A stretch of 37,096 nt of DNA from Bordetella parapertussis (GCA_945901405.1 CAMDLH010000045.1:1-37096), one strand, 5' to 3'; shown: positions 1-8,433, counted from the first letter of the stretch. Notes: a model not told the origin generated them from the sequence alone. Numbers and translations: made by a program.

Positions 1-107
1 AAGATTTCAGGGAAAATGCCAGCTATGCCCCACGCTTGCGCAAAAAACTACGATTCCGCGCAAATCTTCGTGGTGAAAAATACCCCTAAAAACCCGCGCT
101 GCTATAG

Positions 108-815
108 AGGCAGCCGAGGATTACAATCAAGCACTATGTATCCGGCTTCCTGTATCGCAAGCTGCCCTACGACGCGGCACGCGCCTTCGCGCCCATCATA
201 CGCGGCTCGATCAGCGGCCTTTATATCGTGTCCAGCGTCGGCCTGCCCGCACGCAATGTCAAGGAACTCGTGGCGCTCGCGCGCCAGCGCCCGAATGATC
301 TGACCTACGCCACCGTGGGCCGCGGCAGCGCCGCGCATCTCGCCGCGGAGATGTTCACCACCGCCGCGGGCATCAAGACCCTGGCCGTGCATTACAAGGG
401 CGCGGCGCCGGCGCTGGTCGCGCTCGCCTCGGGCGAAGTCGGCTTTACCGTGCTCAATATTCTCGATCCGCAACCGTTCGTGAAGCAGGGCAAGCTGCGC
501 TCCATGGCGGTGACCAGCGCCAAACGCTCGCCGGCGATTCCCGATGTGCCCACGCTGATGGAGTCTGGCATCAATATCGAGGCCTATCTGTGGATGGGAC
601 TGTTCGCGCCGTGGGGCACGCCGCCCGCCATCGTGAACAAGCTCAACGCCGACATCGGGCGTTATCTGAGCGAGCCGCAGACGACGGCATTTGTGATAAA
701 CAATCTAGGCGGCGAATTCGCCCCGCACACGGCGGAGCAGTTCGGCGAGTTCCTCGGGCGCGATGTCGCCCTGTGGCAAAAAACCATCAAGCAGATGAAT
801 CTGCAACTGGATTAA
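108..815 (+). pseudogene. N-terminally truncated Bug/TctC solute-binding protein
   Basis: The reading frame is open from just after a TAG at 105-107 to a TAA at 813-815. TctC-like sequence starts abruptly near position 150 with LYRKLPYDAARAFAPI and then continues normally (LPARNVKELVALAR, a variant HYKGAAPA pocket loop, the YLWMGLFAP stretch) to the usual C-terminus. About 100-115 N-terminal residues are missing: signal peptide, first ligand loop and the PDGYT motif. The only start in the homologous part is GTG 228, which would give a 195-residue protein that cannot be exported. Bases 1-107 do not encode the missing part in another frame that I can see, so this looks like a deletion fusing intergenic DNA to a gene remnant. 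The remnant ends 15 bases before the next TctC start. Confidence 0.75.
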
Positions 816-830
816 CAATTGAGCGCAATC

Positions 831-1799
831 ATGAATCGTTGGCTACACGGCATCATCGCGGCACTCGCGCTCTGCACTTTTGCGGCACAGGCACAGGCGC
901 AAGCTTACCCGGTGCGGCCCATCCGCCTCATCGTGCCGTATCCGCCGGGCGGATCGACCGACCCCACCGGCCGCGCGCTCGGGCAATGGCTCACCGATAA
1001 ATTCGGACAAACCGTGGTGGTCGATAACCGCGGTGGCGCAGGCTCCACCATCGGCCACGCACTGGGCGCGCAGGCCGCGCCGGATGGCTACACCCTGCTG
1101 CTCGGCACTTCGGGCGGACTGGTCGTCGCGCCCGCCTGGGGCGTGAAGGTTACGTACAACCCGGTGAAGGATTTCACGCCGATCGGGCTCGCAGTCGATG
1201 TGCCTTTCGTGCTGGCCATCCAACCGGGCGTGGCCGCAAAGAACATCAGCGAGTTCATAGCCCTGGGCAAATCGCAGCCAGGCAAGATAAATTTCGCCTC
1301 GCCCGGCGCAGGCACGCCCAACCATCTTGGCATGGAACTCATGAACGCACTTGCCGGCACGCGCTACGTGCACGTGCCCTACAAGGGCGGCGGCCCGGCG
1401 CTGCTCGACCTGATGTCGGGGCGCGTCGAGGCATTGTTCGGCGCGACGACCTACATTGCCCCCGCGGTGCAGAGCGGCAAGGTGCGCGTGATCGCCACCG
1501 GACATCCCGTGCGCGTGCGCGAGTACCCCGACGCCCCCGCATTGGCGGAGTTGATCCCCGGCTTCACCAACACCACCTGGTATGGCTTGATGGGCCCGGC
1601 AGGCTTGCCGCCGGCCATCGTCAACAGGATCAATGCCGAGATGAAAACCGCGCACGGCAGCGCCGAGTTTCGCAAGACTCTCGAATCGCTGGCGCTGTTG
1701 CCCATTACCAGCTCGCCCGCGCAAATGGGAGAACGCATCAAGAGCGAACTCGCGCGATGGACCAAGGTCATCAAGGACGCCGGCATCGGCGAAAAATAA
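831..1799 (+). CDS. Bug/TctC family tripartite tricarboxylate transporter substrate-binding protein
   Basis: This is an exported periplasmic binding protein, 322 residues, close to the usual family length of about 320. A Sec signal peptide (about residues 1-25, MNRWLHGIIAALALCTFAAQ followed by AQAQA) precedes YPVRPIRLIVPYPPG. Hallmarks in order: PPGGSTD loop at about 38-44, NRGGAGSTIG at 66-75, PDGYTLL at 84-90 and HVPYKGGGPA at 181-190. These build the two lobes and pocket that in known Bug proteins bind small carboxylates or related polar ligands. ATG 831 is chosen over the upstream TTG 819 because it gives a standard signal peptide. An amidohydrolase and an Ldh_2 dehydrogenase follow on the same strand, so the ligand may feed that pathway (inference). 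The ligand itself cannot be read from the sequence. Confidence 0.93.
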   Translation: MNRWLHGIIAALALCTFAAQAQAQAYPVRPIRLIVPYPPGGSTDPTGRALGQWLTDKFGQTVVVDNRGGAGSTIGHALGAQAAPDGYTLLLGTSGGLVVAPAWGVKVTYNPVKDFTPIGLAVDVPFVLAIQPGVAAKNISEFIALGKSQPGKINFASPGAGTPNHLGMELMNALAGTRYVHVPYKGGGPALLDLMSGRVEALFGATTYIAPAVQSGKVRVIATGHPVRVREYPDAPALAELIPGFTNTTWYGLMGPAGLPPAIVNRINAEMKTAHGSAEFRKTLESLALLPITSSPAQMGERIKSELARWTKVIKDAGIGEK

Positions 1800-1821
1800 C
1801 GTTACCCCGGAAGAAAAACAC

Positions 1822-2790
1822 ATGACACAACACAGCGGCTCCATCGACGCACACGCACATTGGTCGCCACAGCCTTACATGCAATATGCCGAGCAGCAAG
1901 GCGGCAAGGTATCGGGTGGCGTGCCCAGCCCGCTGATGTACGACCTTGAAGCGCGCATGAAGTGGATGGACTCGCGTAACGTCAAGATGCACGTGTTGTC
2001 GCTGTCGGGCGGCATGCCGTGGCAATGGGCCTCGCTCGACGCGGCGGATAAACTCGCGCGCATCGTCAATGATGCTGCCGTCGAGGCGCACAAGAATTTC
2101 CCTGATCGCTTTGTCGCGGCCGCCGCAATCCCGATGCGCGACCCCAAGGCCGCGCTGCGCGAACTCGACCGCATCGCCGGCAAGCCGGGCATGCGCGCGG
2201 TGCATCTGCCCAATTCGGTCGAGGGCATCGACTATCTGTTCACCCCCGCGTATGAGCCGCTGGTCGCGCGCTTCGAGGAACTCGGCTACCCGATTTTGTT
2301 TCACCCGCTTGATGGCCAGCCCAATCACTACGGCGGGCCGGAGCGCCTCGCCGGCCCTAACTTCATCTACAACACGCTGGGCTTTCCGTTCGAGACCGCG
2401 ACCCTCGCCGTGAAATTCATCTACAGCGGCTACCTGGATAAATTTCCCAAGCTCAACGTCCTGCTGCCGCATTCGGGCGGCTGCTTTCCGTACGTCGCCG
2501 GGCGCGTGGAGCACAGCATCAAGAAAGGCGCGGTTGAAGCCGCGTCGCAATTGAAAGGCTCGATCCGCGATTACATCCGGCGTTTTCACTACGACTCGCT
2601 GGCGTATTACCCCGAGACGCTGCGCTTCATGATTGATCTCGTCGGCGTGGATCGCGTGGTAATCGGCACCGACAACTACGCCAAGATGGATGTGGAGTAT
2701 CCGAACGCGCTGGTGGAGTCGTTGAAACTGCCGGATGCGAATTTGCAGAAAATTCTGCATGGCAATGCGGCGAAGTTGTTTGGGTTGTAA
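1822..2790 (+). CDS. Amidohydrolase_2 (ACMSD/6-methylsalicylate decarboxylase-like) metal-dependent hydrolase or decarboxylase
   Basis: The 322-residue protein has the TIM-barrel metal-site pattern of the amidohydrolase_2 family: HAH at residues 11-13, H161 in ILFHPLD, H217 in LLPHSGG and D284 in IGTDN. Known members decarboxylate aromatic or semialdehyde acids (ACMSD, gamma-resorcylate decarboxylase) or hydrolyse lactones, using a single Zn or Mn ion in the cytoplasm. A Shine-Dalgarno-like GGAAG lies about 9 bases before ATG 1822, and the gene begins 22 bases after the TctC stop, so the two are probably co-transcribed. The specific substrate is not evident. A decarboxylase role is as likely as hydrolysis. 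Confidence 0.88.
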   Translation: MTQHSGSIDAHAHWSPQPYMQYAEQQGGKVSGGVPSPLMYDLEARMKWMDSRNVKMHVLSLSGGMPWQWASLDAADKLARIVNDAAVEAHKNFPDRFVAAAAIPMRDPKAALRELDRIAGKPGMRAVHLPNSVEGIDYLFTPAYEPLVARFEELGYPILFHPLDGQPNHYGGPERLAGPNFIYNTLGFPFETATLAVKFIYSGYLDKFPKLNVLLPHSGGCFPYVAGRVEHSIKKGAVEAASQLKGSIRDYIRRFHYDSLAYYPETLRFMIDLVGVDRVVIGTDNYAKMDVEYPNALVESLKLPDANLQKILHGNAAKLFGL

Positions 2791-2816
2791 ACGACGAATA
2801 GCGCATGCCACCTTGC

Positions 2817-2857
2817 GTTGTGATGGGTTACGGCCATTGGCCAGTACCCATCACAAC
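2817..2857. repeat. GATGGGT-type palindromic hairpin, copy 1
   Basis: The arms GTTGTGATGGGT and ACCCATCACAAC are complementary, and between them lies a second perfect palindrome, GGCCATTGGCC (2832-2842). The result is a long hairpin in the 100-base gap between the amidohydrolase and Ldh_2 genes. The arm sequence recurs at 6692-6766 and near 20640. There is no T-tract, so it is not a classical intrinsic terminator. Confidence 0.75.
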
Positions 2858-2890
2858 CGCACGCACCACAACACATAAAGGAACGCTCCC

Positions 2891-3976
2891 GTGGAAGCCA
2901 ACGTACAACTACCCACCGAACAGACCCGCCAGTGGCTGTTCAACCTCTGGTGCGCCGCCGGCAGCAACGAACACGAAGCGCAACTCACCGCCGACCACTT
3001 GATCGGCGCCAATCTCGCCGGCCATGATTCGCACGGCGTGGGCATGGTGATGCCTTACGTGCGCTCGCTGCGCGCCAACGAGCTACAACTGAATCAGAAG
3101 CTTTCCATCGTCACCGACACCGACACGCTGCTGGTGGTGGACGGCAATCGCGGCATTGGGCAATCGATGGCGTATCAGACCATGCAACTCGCGATTGAGC
3201 GCGCGCGCAAGAACGGCGTGGTGATCGTGGGTCTCAAGAACACGCATCACATCGGGCGCGTCGGCCATTGGGCGGAGCAGGCGATTGCGGCAAATCTCGC
3301 GTCGATCCACTTCACCAACGTGGTGAGCCGCCCGCTGGTGGCGCCGCACGGCGGCCGGCAAAGCCGCTTTGGCACCAACCCGCTGACTGTCGGCCTGCCG
3401 CGCCGCAACGGGCCGCCGATACTGCTCGATTTCGCCACCAGCGCAGTCGCGGTGGGCAAAATACGCGTGGCCTACAACCGCAAAGGCCCGGCACCCGCCG
3501 GCGCGCTTATCGATCACGACGGCAACGCCACCACCAACCCGGCGGTGATGTTCGAGGAGCCAATGGGCGCACTACTCACCGCCGCCGGCCACAAGGGTTA
3601 TGCGCTGGCGATGGTGTGCGATCTGCTGGGTAGCGCCCTCTTCGGCGGCATGACGCCGCAGCCCAGCCGCCTGCGCATTCCCGGCGCTTACAACAACATG
3701 CTCGCCATCGTGTTCGACCCGGCACGCTTCGGCGCGGGCGAGCACTTCGAGCAGGAGGCCAGCGCGTTTATCGAGTATGTGCAGTCAGCCAGGCGCACTG
3801 ATACGAATGCGCCGATTGAAATACCGGGCGATGCCGAGCGGCGCTTTCGCATCGAGCGCGCGCAGGCGCTGCCGATCGACAAAGGCACGTTGAAAACCAT
3901 GGATGAGGCGGCGCAAGGAATCAACGCGCTGCGCGGCAGTTCATTGCCGCCGGCGTCGGTCTTGGTAATGCAGTGA
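2891..3976 (+). CDS. Ldh_2 family malate/L-lactate/ureidoglycolate-type dehydrogenase
   Basis: The 361-residue protein carries family signatures: HDSHGVGM at 45-52 with the likely catalytic His, NTHHIGRVGHW around 117-127, GTNPLTVGLPR, LLDFATSAVAVGKIRVA and the glycine-rich GHKGYALAMVCDLLG. The family uses NAD(P)H to interconvert 2-hydroxy and 2-oxo acids in a fold unlike classical lactate dehydrogenase. GTG 2891 is preceded by AAGGA at an ordinary distance. The gene follows a TctC and an amidohydrolase on the same strand, which suggests oxidation of a 2-hydroxy acid taken up or produced by them. The substrate (malate, sulfolactate, ureidoglycolate or other) cannot be assigned. Confidence 0.9.
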   Translation: MEANVQLPTEQTRQWLFNLWCAAGSNEHEAQLTADHLIGANLAGHDSHGVGMVMPYVRSLRANELQLNQKLSIVTDTDTLLVVDGNRGIGQSMAYQTMQLAIERARKNGVVIVGLKNTHHIGRVGHWAEQAIAANLASIHFTNVVSRPLVAPHGGRQSRFGTNPLTVGLPRRNGPPILLDFATSAVAVGKIRVAYNRKGPAPAGALIDHDGNATTNPAVMFEEPMGALLTAAGHKGYALAMVCDLLGSALFGGMTPQPSRLRIPGAYNNMLAIVFDPARFGAGEHFEQEASAFIEYVQSARRTDTNAPIEIPGDAERRFRIERAQALPIDKGTLKTMDEAAQGINALRGSSLPPASVLVMQ

Positions 3977-3995
3977 TACCGCCGCTAGGCGAAAT

Positions 3996-4015
3996 TACAT
4001 TACCGTGGTAATGTA
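3996..4015. promoter_or_regulatory. Palindromic operator upstream of vapBC-like genes
   Basis: TACATTACC and GGTAATGTA are exact inverted 9-base arms around a 2-base centre. The palindrome ends 5 bases before the antitoxin ATG. A 20-base palindrome here is what autoregulated AbrB/MazE-type antitoxins commonly bind. I see no Shine-Dalgarno between it and ATG 4021, so the transcript may be leaderless. Confidence 0.65.
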
Positions 4016-4020
4016 TCCCT

Positions 4021-4284
4021 ATGGCCATCGCACAATCCAAATTGACAGCCCAGGGGCAGATCTCGGTCCCGGCGCAAATCCGTAGCAAGCTTGGCATCGG
4101 GCCGGGTTCGCTGCTGGAATGGGACGAAGAAGGCGGCAATATCGTCGTGCGGCGCGCGACATGCTATTCGTCGGCTGAAATCAGAAAAGCGCTGTTCCCC
4201 AATGCCCCTCCCAAGCGCCGCACGCTCGCTGAACTCAAGGATGGAATCAGCCAGGACATGAAGCGGCGTCATGCGCGCCGTTGA
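4021..4284 (+). CDS. vapB: AbrB/MazE-like antitoxin (VapB-type)
   Basis: This is an 87-residue protein with an N-terminal SpoVT/AbrB swapped-hairpin DNA-binding domain: KLTAQGQISVPAQIRSKLGI followed by PGSLLEWDEEGGNIVVRR (about residues 7-46). The basic C-terminal tail, LAELKDGISQDMKRRHARR, probably wraps the toxin. It overlaps the downstream PIN gene by 14 bases, the usual arrangement of type II toxin-antitoxin pairs, where the antitoxin is translated first and represses the operon through the upstream palindrome. The symbol reflects the pairing with a PIN toxin, not a named orthologue. Confidence 0.88.
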   Translation: MAIAQSKLTAQGQISVPAQIRSKLGIGPGSLLEWDEEGGNIVVRRATCYSSAEIRKALFPNAPPKRRTLAELKDGISQDMKRRHARR

Positions 4285-4651
4285 CACGAATGTTCTTCTG
4301 CGCATCGTTACCGGCGATGACGCGCATCAGGCAGCACAAGCCGAGACGTTCATAGCCGGCGGCGCCTGGGTTTCTCATCTTGTCTTGGTGGAAACGAGTT
4401 GGGTGCTACGTTCGGTTTATGCTCTTGCGCCCAAGGTAATCGCCAACGCAATTGAAATGCTTCTCAGCCACGAGCACCTGTCGTTGCAGGAACCGGAAGT
4501 GGTGACGGCAGCACTTGCCCGCTATCGCTCGAAGCCTTCACTGGGTTTTTCCGACTGCATGGTGCTAGAAGTTGCGCGCAAAGCAGGGCACTTGCCCCTA
4601 GGAACATTCGACTCTGATCTGGGTAAACTGGACGGCACAAAGCGAATTTAG
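4271..4651 (+). CDS. vapC: PIN-domain ribonuclease toxin (VapC-type)
   Basis: The 126-residue single-domain protein retains the four acidic residues expected for the PIN Mg-dependent nuclease site: D5 in AVDTNVLLR, E41 in LVETSWVL, D95 in GFSDCMVLE and D114 in GTFDSDL. Family members cleave tRNA, rRNA or mRNA when freed from the antitoxin. The ATG lies inside the end of the antitoxin gene, consistent with translational coupling. All catalytic positions are intact, so it should be active. The target RNA cannot be predicted. Confidence 0.88.
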   Translation: MRAVDTNVLLRIVTGDDAHQAAQAETFIAGGAWVSHLVLVETSWVLRSVYALAPKVIANAIEMLLSHEHLSLQEPEVVTAALARYRSKPSLGFSDCMVLEVARKAGHLPLGTFDSDLGKLDGTKRI

Positions 4652-4790
4652 TGCTCCCTCAATGCCGATGGCAACCTCACTCGCGCCGGGTTGCATCCCG
4701 GTGCGGTTCGGATAAACGTTAATCATGTCTGCGTGAAGTACTGCTATTCTACGGAGCGTCTCCTAATTCTCACGAACAAGGGTCAGTAAA

Positions 4791-5699
4791 GTGACGCTCG
4801 AAGTTCATCCCATGAAAGCCGCGCTCGGCGCCGAAGCGCGCTGCGGCGATTTGCGTTCGATATCGAATGACACATTCGCGCGATTGCACCAGGCGTGGCT
4901 CGATAATCTCGTGCTGCTCGTGCGCGGGCAAAATCTCAACGACCCGCAAGATTTGCTTGCGTTCGGCCGCGGATTTGGCGAACTCGAACGCGCGCCGGGG
5001 CTTGTCAAAGGGCAAAAGCCGAAAGACCCCGCGCTGCTGGAAATGGCCATCGTCTCCAACATCAAGGAAGACGGCAAACCCATCGGCGTGCTCGGCGACG
5101 GCGAGGCGGTGTGGCATACCGACAGCTCGTTCTACGAAGTGCCGCCGGGTGCGAGCATACTTTGCGCGCTGGAAATTCCGCCCGTGGGCGGCAACACCGG
5201 TTTTGCGAATATGTACAAAGCCTACGACGCGATGTCCGATGAACTGCGTGCACGCGTGCGCGGTCGCACCATCAAAAATGATCTGGTGCACAACACCGGC
5301 GGACAGATACGCGACGGCTACGAGGAAGGCGGCGACATCCGCACCACACCCGGCCCGTCGCACCCGATCGTGCGCACGCACCCTGACACCGGCTACAACG
5401 CGCTGTATCTCGGGCGGCGCCCGTACGCCTACGTCAACGGCTTGTCGATTGAAGAATCCGAAATGCTGCTCGATGATGTGTGGGCGCACGCCACACAGCC
5501 CGTGTTCACCTGGCATCACGAGTGGCGCGTGGGCGACGTGATCATCTGGGACAACCGCTGCGTGCTGCACCGGCGCGATCCGTTCGATCCGAAAGCTCGG
5601 CGCCTGATGCACCGCACCTACGTCAAAGGCACGCGGCCAGTCGAAGTAGCCGAAGCCGCGCAGCGCCCGGCGCACCCGCGTGCGCGTGTCGCCGCCTGA
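4791..5699 (+). CDS. TauD/TfdA family Fe(II)/2-oxoglutarate-dependent dioxygenase
   Basis: The 302-residue protein has the iron facial triad H109-x-D111 (AVWHTDSSF) and H260 (NRCVLHRRD), plus R271 and R275 downstream. The H-to-R spacings of 11 and 15 match the 2-oxoglutarate-binding arginines known in TauD. Members hydroxylate substrates such as taurine, 2,4-D, alkylsulfates or carnitine precursors using O2 and 2-oxoglutarate. The start is GTG 4791, with AGGG about 8 bases upstream. A TctC gene begins 7 bases after the stop, so dioxygenase and binding protein form a tight operon. The substrate is unknown. Confidence 0.92.
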   Translation: MTLEVHPMKAALGAEARCGDLRSISNDTFARLHQAWLDNLVLLVRGQNLNDPQDLLAFGRGFGELERAPGLVKGQKPKDPALLEMAIVSNIKEDGKPIGVLGDGEAVWHTDSSFYEVPPGASILCALEIPPVGGNTGFANMYKAYDAMSDELRARVRGRTIKNDLVHNTGGQIRDGYEEGGDIRTTPGPSHPIVRTHPDTGYNALYLGRRPYAYVNGLSIEESEMLLDDVWAHATQPVFTWHHEWRVGDVIIWDNRCVLHRRDPFDPKARRLMHRTYVKGTRPVEVAEAAQRPAHPRARVAA

Positions 5700-5706
5700 T
5701 TGATTA

Positions 5707-6666
5707 ATGACTCGCGGCACTCTCTGCGCGGCGCTGTTATTTATCGCGTGCCTCGCGCCGGCACACGCACAGTACCCGGACAAAACCCTGCGCTGGATCG
5801 TCACCATGCCGCCCGGCGGCGCCAACGACATACTCGCGCGCCCCGTGGCGCAGCGGCTCTCTGAAAACATCGGACAGCAGGTCATCGTCGACAATCGCGG
5901 CGGCGCGGGCGGCATGATAGGCGCCGAGGCCGCATCAAAAGCGCCGCCCGACGGCTACACCATGGTGCTGCTGACCATCGCGCACGCGATCGGCGCCAGC
6001 CTCTACAGCAAGGTCAATTTCAATCTGACGAAGGATTTCGCGCCCGTGACATTGCTTGCCGCCAGCGCCAGCGTGCTGGTCGTGCCGCCTTCGCTGCCGG
6101 TGAAATCAGTGAAGGATTTGATCGTACTCGCCAGGGCACGGCCGGGGCAACTGGCTTACGCCTCATCCGGCAACGGTACGCCGCCGCACCTCGCCGCGGA
6201 ATTGTTCAGCCACATGGCAGGCGTGAAGATGACGCACGTGCCGTACAAGGGCGGCGGACCCTCCATGGTGGCGTTGCTAAGTGGCGAGGTGTCGCTGTCG
6301 TTCGCCAGCATGCCGCCCGCCGTGCCGCAGATACGCGCCGGCAAGCTGCGCGCGCTCGCGGTTGCCTCGGCACGGCGTGCACCGGCGTTGCCGCAACTGC
6401 CGACGATCAACGAATCGGGCGTGCCGGGTTATGAGGCTGAAATCTGGTACGGCTTGTCCGTGCCCGCCGCGACACCGAAAGAAATCATCACGCGCCTGCA
6501 CAGCGAGATCACGAAGGCGCTCAAGCATCCCGATCTCATGCAGCAACTCGACAAAGCCGGATTTCAGATACGCGCCAGCACGCCGGCGGAGTACGCGGCG
6601 CTCAAACGCAGCGAGATTGAGAAGTGGGCCAAGGTCATCAAGGCCGCGGGCATGCGCGCGGATTGA
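5707..6666 (+). CDS. Bug/TctC family substrate-binding protein, paired with TauD-like dioxygenase
   Basis: This is a 319-residue exported protein with a signal peptide of about 21 residues ending in PAHA before QYPDKTLRW. Pocket motifs are MPPGGAND at 34-41, DNRGGAGGMIG at 62-72, PDGYT at 81-85 and HVPYKGGG at 177-184, all canonical. It starts 7 bases after the dioxygenase stop and is surely co-transcribed with it, so its ligand may be the dioxygenase substrate or a precursor (inference). A 75-base inverted-repeat element follows the stop and separates it from the convergent minus-strand gene. Confidence 0.94.
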   Translation: MTRGTLCAALLFIACLAPAHAQYPDKTLRWIVTMPPGGANDILARPVAQRLSENIGQQVIVDNRGGAGGMIGAEAASKAPPDGYTMVLLTIAHAIGASLYSKVNFNLTKDFAPVTLLAASASVLVVPPSLPVKSVKDLIVLARARPGQLAYASSGNGTPPHLAAELFSHMAGVKMTHVPYKGGGPSMVALLSGEVSLSFASMPPAVPQIRAGKLRALAVASARRAPALPQLPTINESGVPGYEAEIWYGLSVPAATPKEIITRLHSEITKALKHPDLMQQLDKAGFQIRASTPAEYAALKRSEIEKWAKVIKAAGMRAD

Positions 6667-6691
6667 CATTGGCAACCATACTGCAATAGTT

Positions 6692-6766
6692 ACGTAGGAT
6701 GGGTGCAACCCATCACAACGCAAGTTCACGCACCAGTGTTTGTGATGGGTTGCACCCATCCTACGT
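6692..6766. repeat. Inverted repeat with perfect 27-base arms (GATGGGT family), copy 2
   Basis: Bases 6692-6718 (ACGTAGGATGGGTGCAACCC and on) and 6740-6766 are exact reverse complements, separated by a 21-base spacer. Each arm is itself internally palindromic (GATGGGTGCAACCCATC). It lies between two convergent genes, where it could act as a bidirectional transcription stop or mRNA stabiliser. No T-tract is present. It resembles dispersed GATGGGT/CCCATCC palindromes that are frequent in proteobacterial genomes. Confidence 0.9.
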
Positions 6767-6777
6767 CACTGGATACG

Positions 6778-7446
6778 CTACGTCTCAAACAACGCCCAGC
6801 GCTTGCCGCCCCAAACATAAAGGTGTTTGGATAGCGCCGTTCTACCCGCCTGCGCGTATTCGATCTGCACCGCAAGCCGCAGATCATCGAGCCGCTGCTC
6901 CGACGGCACTGCCGTGAACACAAGCACATTACGGGTAGGCACGCCGGCGATGATTTCCGGCCCGCGCCGGTTGCGCTCCCAGAACGCGGTATCGAGCATC
7001 ACCGTGGATTCGGTTTCGCGCCCGCCGCCAACGAGCCGCGACACCGGCGCGCTCGCCTGCTCGACGCGCAGGCCCGGATAACGTTTGCGGTAATTGGCGA
7101 CCGCCAGGTTCAGCAGCTCCTCGCGCGTCACGCCCAGCAATCGCAAGTCGATTTCGCGCACCATGTTTACCACGCCCTTGGGCGAGCTAAAGCCATAACG
7201 AATGTGCAGGTCACCGACGAAGTGATCGATCACCGGCGCATGATCGCCCTTGGCCGCCGGCTCGGCATAGGGCACGATGTTTTGCACTTGGCGCAGCCTG
7301 TCGGCTTGCAAACCAATAAACGAGCGCAGCACCGGCACGATTTCATCGCGCGCGCCCAACGCCGCGGGTTCGAGTTGCGCATGCGCCGCGCGCAGCGCGG
7401 CCCACGCGCCCGCCGCTATCAACAGCGATCTGCGTGTGAGGTTCAC
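6778..7446 (-). CDS. Exported DUF1444/YtpQ-like protein
   Basis: The protein has 222 residues with a GTG start. Its N-terminus, NLTRRSLLIAAGAWAALRAAHA, is a possible Tat-type signal (twin arginine at 5-6) with cleavage after AHA. The rest resembles DUF1444/YtpQ proteins: IVPVLRSFIGLQ, the FVGDLHIRYGF region, LLGVTREELLNLAVANYRKR, ESTVMLDTAFWE and PTRNVLVFTAVPSE. The function of that family is unknown, and cytoplasmic versions are the better known ones, so an exported form is unusual. It begins 24 bases after the stop of the upstream minus-strand TctC and is probably its operon partner. The assignment rests on remembered motif patterns. Confidence 0.65.
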   Translation of the reverse strand: MNLTRRSLLIAAGAWAALRAAHAQLEPAALGARDEIVPVLRSFIGLQADRLRQVQNIVPYAEPAAKGDHAPVIDHFVGDLHIRYGFSSPKGVVNMVREIDLRLLGVTREELLNLAVANYRKRYPGLRVEQASAPVSRLVGGGRETESTVMLDTAFWERNRRGPEIIAGVPTRNVLVFTAVPSEQRLDDLRLAVQIEYAQAGRTALSKHLYVWGGKRWALFET

Positions 7447-7470
7447 GTTACGACCCGCGGCGCGCCACCA

Positions 7471-8433
7471 TCAATCAAGTTTCACGTTGGCGGCTTTAAC
7501 GATCGGCCCCCACTTGTTGAAATCCGTCTTGAGCATCGCCATCAGTTGCTCGGGCGTGCCGGGGGCGGGGTCCGCGCCGCGCGCGGCGAGGCGCTCGCGC
7601 AAATCCTTGTCGGCCAGCGCCTTGTGGATGCCCGCGTTGAGCCGGTCGACGATCTCACGCGGCGTTTTGCCCGGCACAAAAATGCCATACCAATTCATCG
7701 CATCAACCTTGGGCACGCCCTGCTCCACCATCGACGGCACGTCGGGCAGCAACGCCGAACGCTTCGCCACGGTGATCGCGATGGGGCGCAAGCGGTTGCT
7801 TTGCACATGCGGCAGCAGCACCGGCACATCGGCGATCATCATCTGCGTGTGTCCGCCGAGCGTATTGGTCGTCGCCGCCGCCGCGCCGCCGTAAGGCACA
7901 TGCACGATGTCGGTTTTGGTTTCCGATTTGAAAAGCTCCAGCACGAGATGCGGCAGGCCGCCGTTGCCGGTGGAGGCCGCGTTGAGTTGCCCCGGACGCA
8001 CTTTCGCCAATGCAATCAATTCCCTCACGTTTTTCATCGGCAACGAAGGGTGCACCACCAGCAGTTCCGGCGTGGTTGTGATCAACGACACCGGCGCCAG
8101 ATCGCGATTGAAATCAAACGGCAGGCCCGGATAGACATGCGGATATATGGCGAGCGATGTGCTCGACAGCACCATCGAGTGGCCATCGGGCAGCGACTTC
8201 GCCACATTGTCAACGCCGATGGTGCCGCCCGCGCCGCCGCGGTTATCGACAATCGCCGACTGGCCCATCGCCTCGCTGAGCCGCGGCATGATCATGCGCG
8301 CGACGATGTCGATAGGACCGCCCGGCGGGAACGCCACCACGATGCGCAACTGCTTGGATGGATAACCCTGCGCACAGACCCCGGCTGGGACAAGGGCTGC
8401 GATGACGATCAGCAATTTTGCGGCAAACACCAT
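7471..8433 (-). CDS. Bug/TctC family substrate-binding protein
   Basis: Of the possible starts, the internal ATG at 8433 is preferred: it follows GAAGAGAAAG and opens a clean signal peptide, MVFAAKLLIVIAALVPAGVC, with cleavage before QGYPSKQLR. The mature part has FPPGGPID at about 35-42, DNRGGAGGTIG, PDGHSMVLS and HVPYGGAAAATTNTLGG. The last loop lacks the usual YKGG and has extra small residues, so pocket chemistry may differ. The protein is 320 residues. The DUF1444-like gene follows 24 bases downstream on the same strand. Confidence 0.92.
   Translation of the reverse strand: MVFAAKLLIVIAALVPAGVCAQGYPSKQLRIVVAFPPGGPIDIVARMIMPRLSEAMGQSAIVDNRGGAGGTIGVDNVAKSLPDGHSMVLSSTSLAIYPHVYPGLPFDFNRDLAPVSLITTTPELLVVHPSLPMKNVRELIALAKVRPGQLNAASTGNGGLPHLVLELFKSETKTDIVHVPYGGAAAATTNTLGGHTQMMIADVPVLLPHVQSNRLRPIAITVAKRSALLPDVPSMVEQGVPKVDAMNWYGIFVPGKTPREIVDRLNAGIHKALADKDLRERLAARGADPAPGTPEQLMAMLKTDFNKWGPIVKAANVKLD

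Noticed and set aside
843..1844. Long antisense open frame opposite the TctC gene
   Set aside because: Arg/His-rich composition and exact overlap with a well-supported gene mark it as a GC-bias shadow. The same applies to the frames at 1771-2811, 4770-5915 and 8872-10026 on the minus strand.
4652..4790. Possible promoter (TTGCAT...TAAACG) before the dioxygenase gene
   Set aside because: The -10 match is poor and several equally weak alternatives exist, so it was not annotated.
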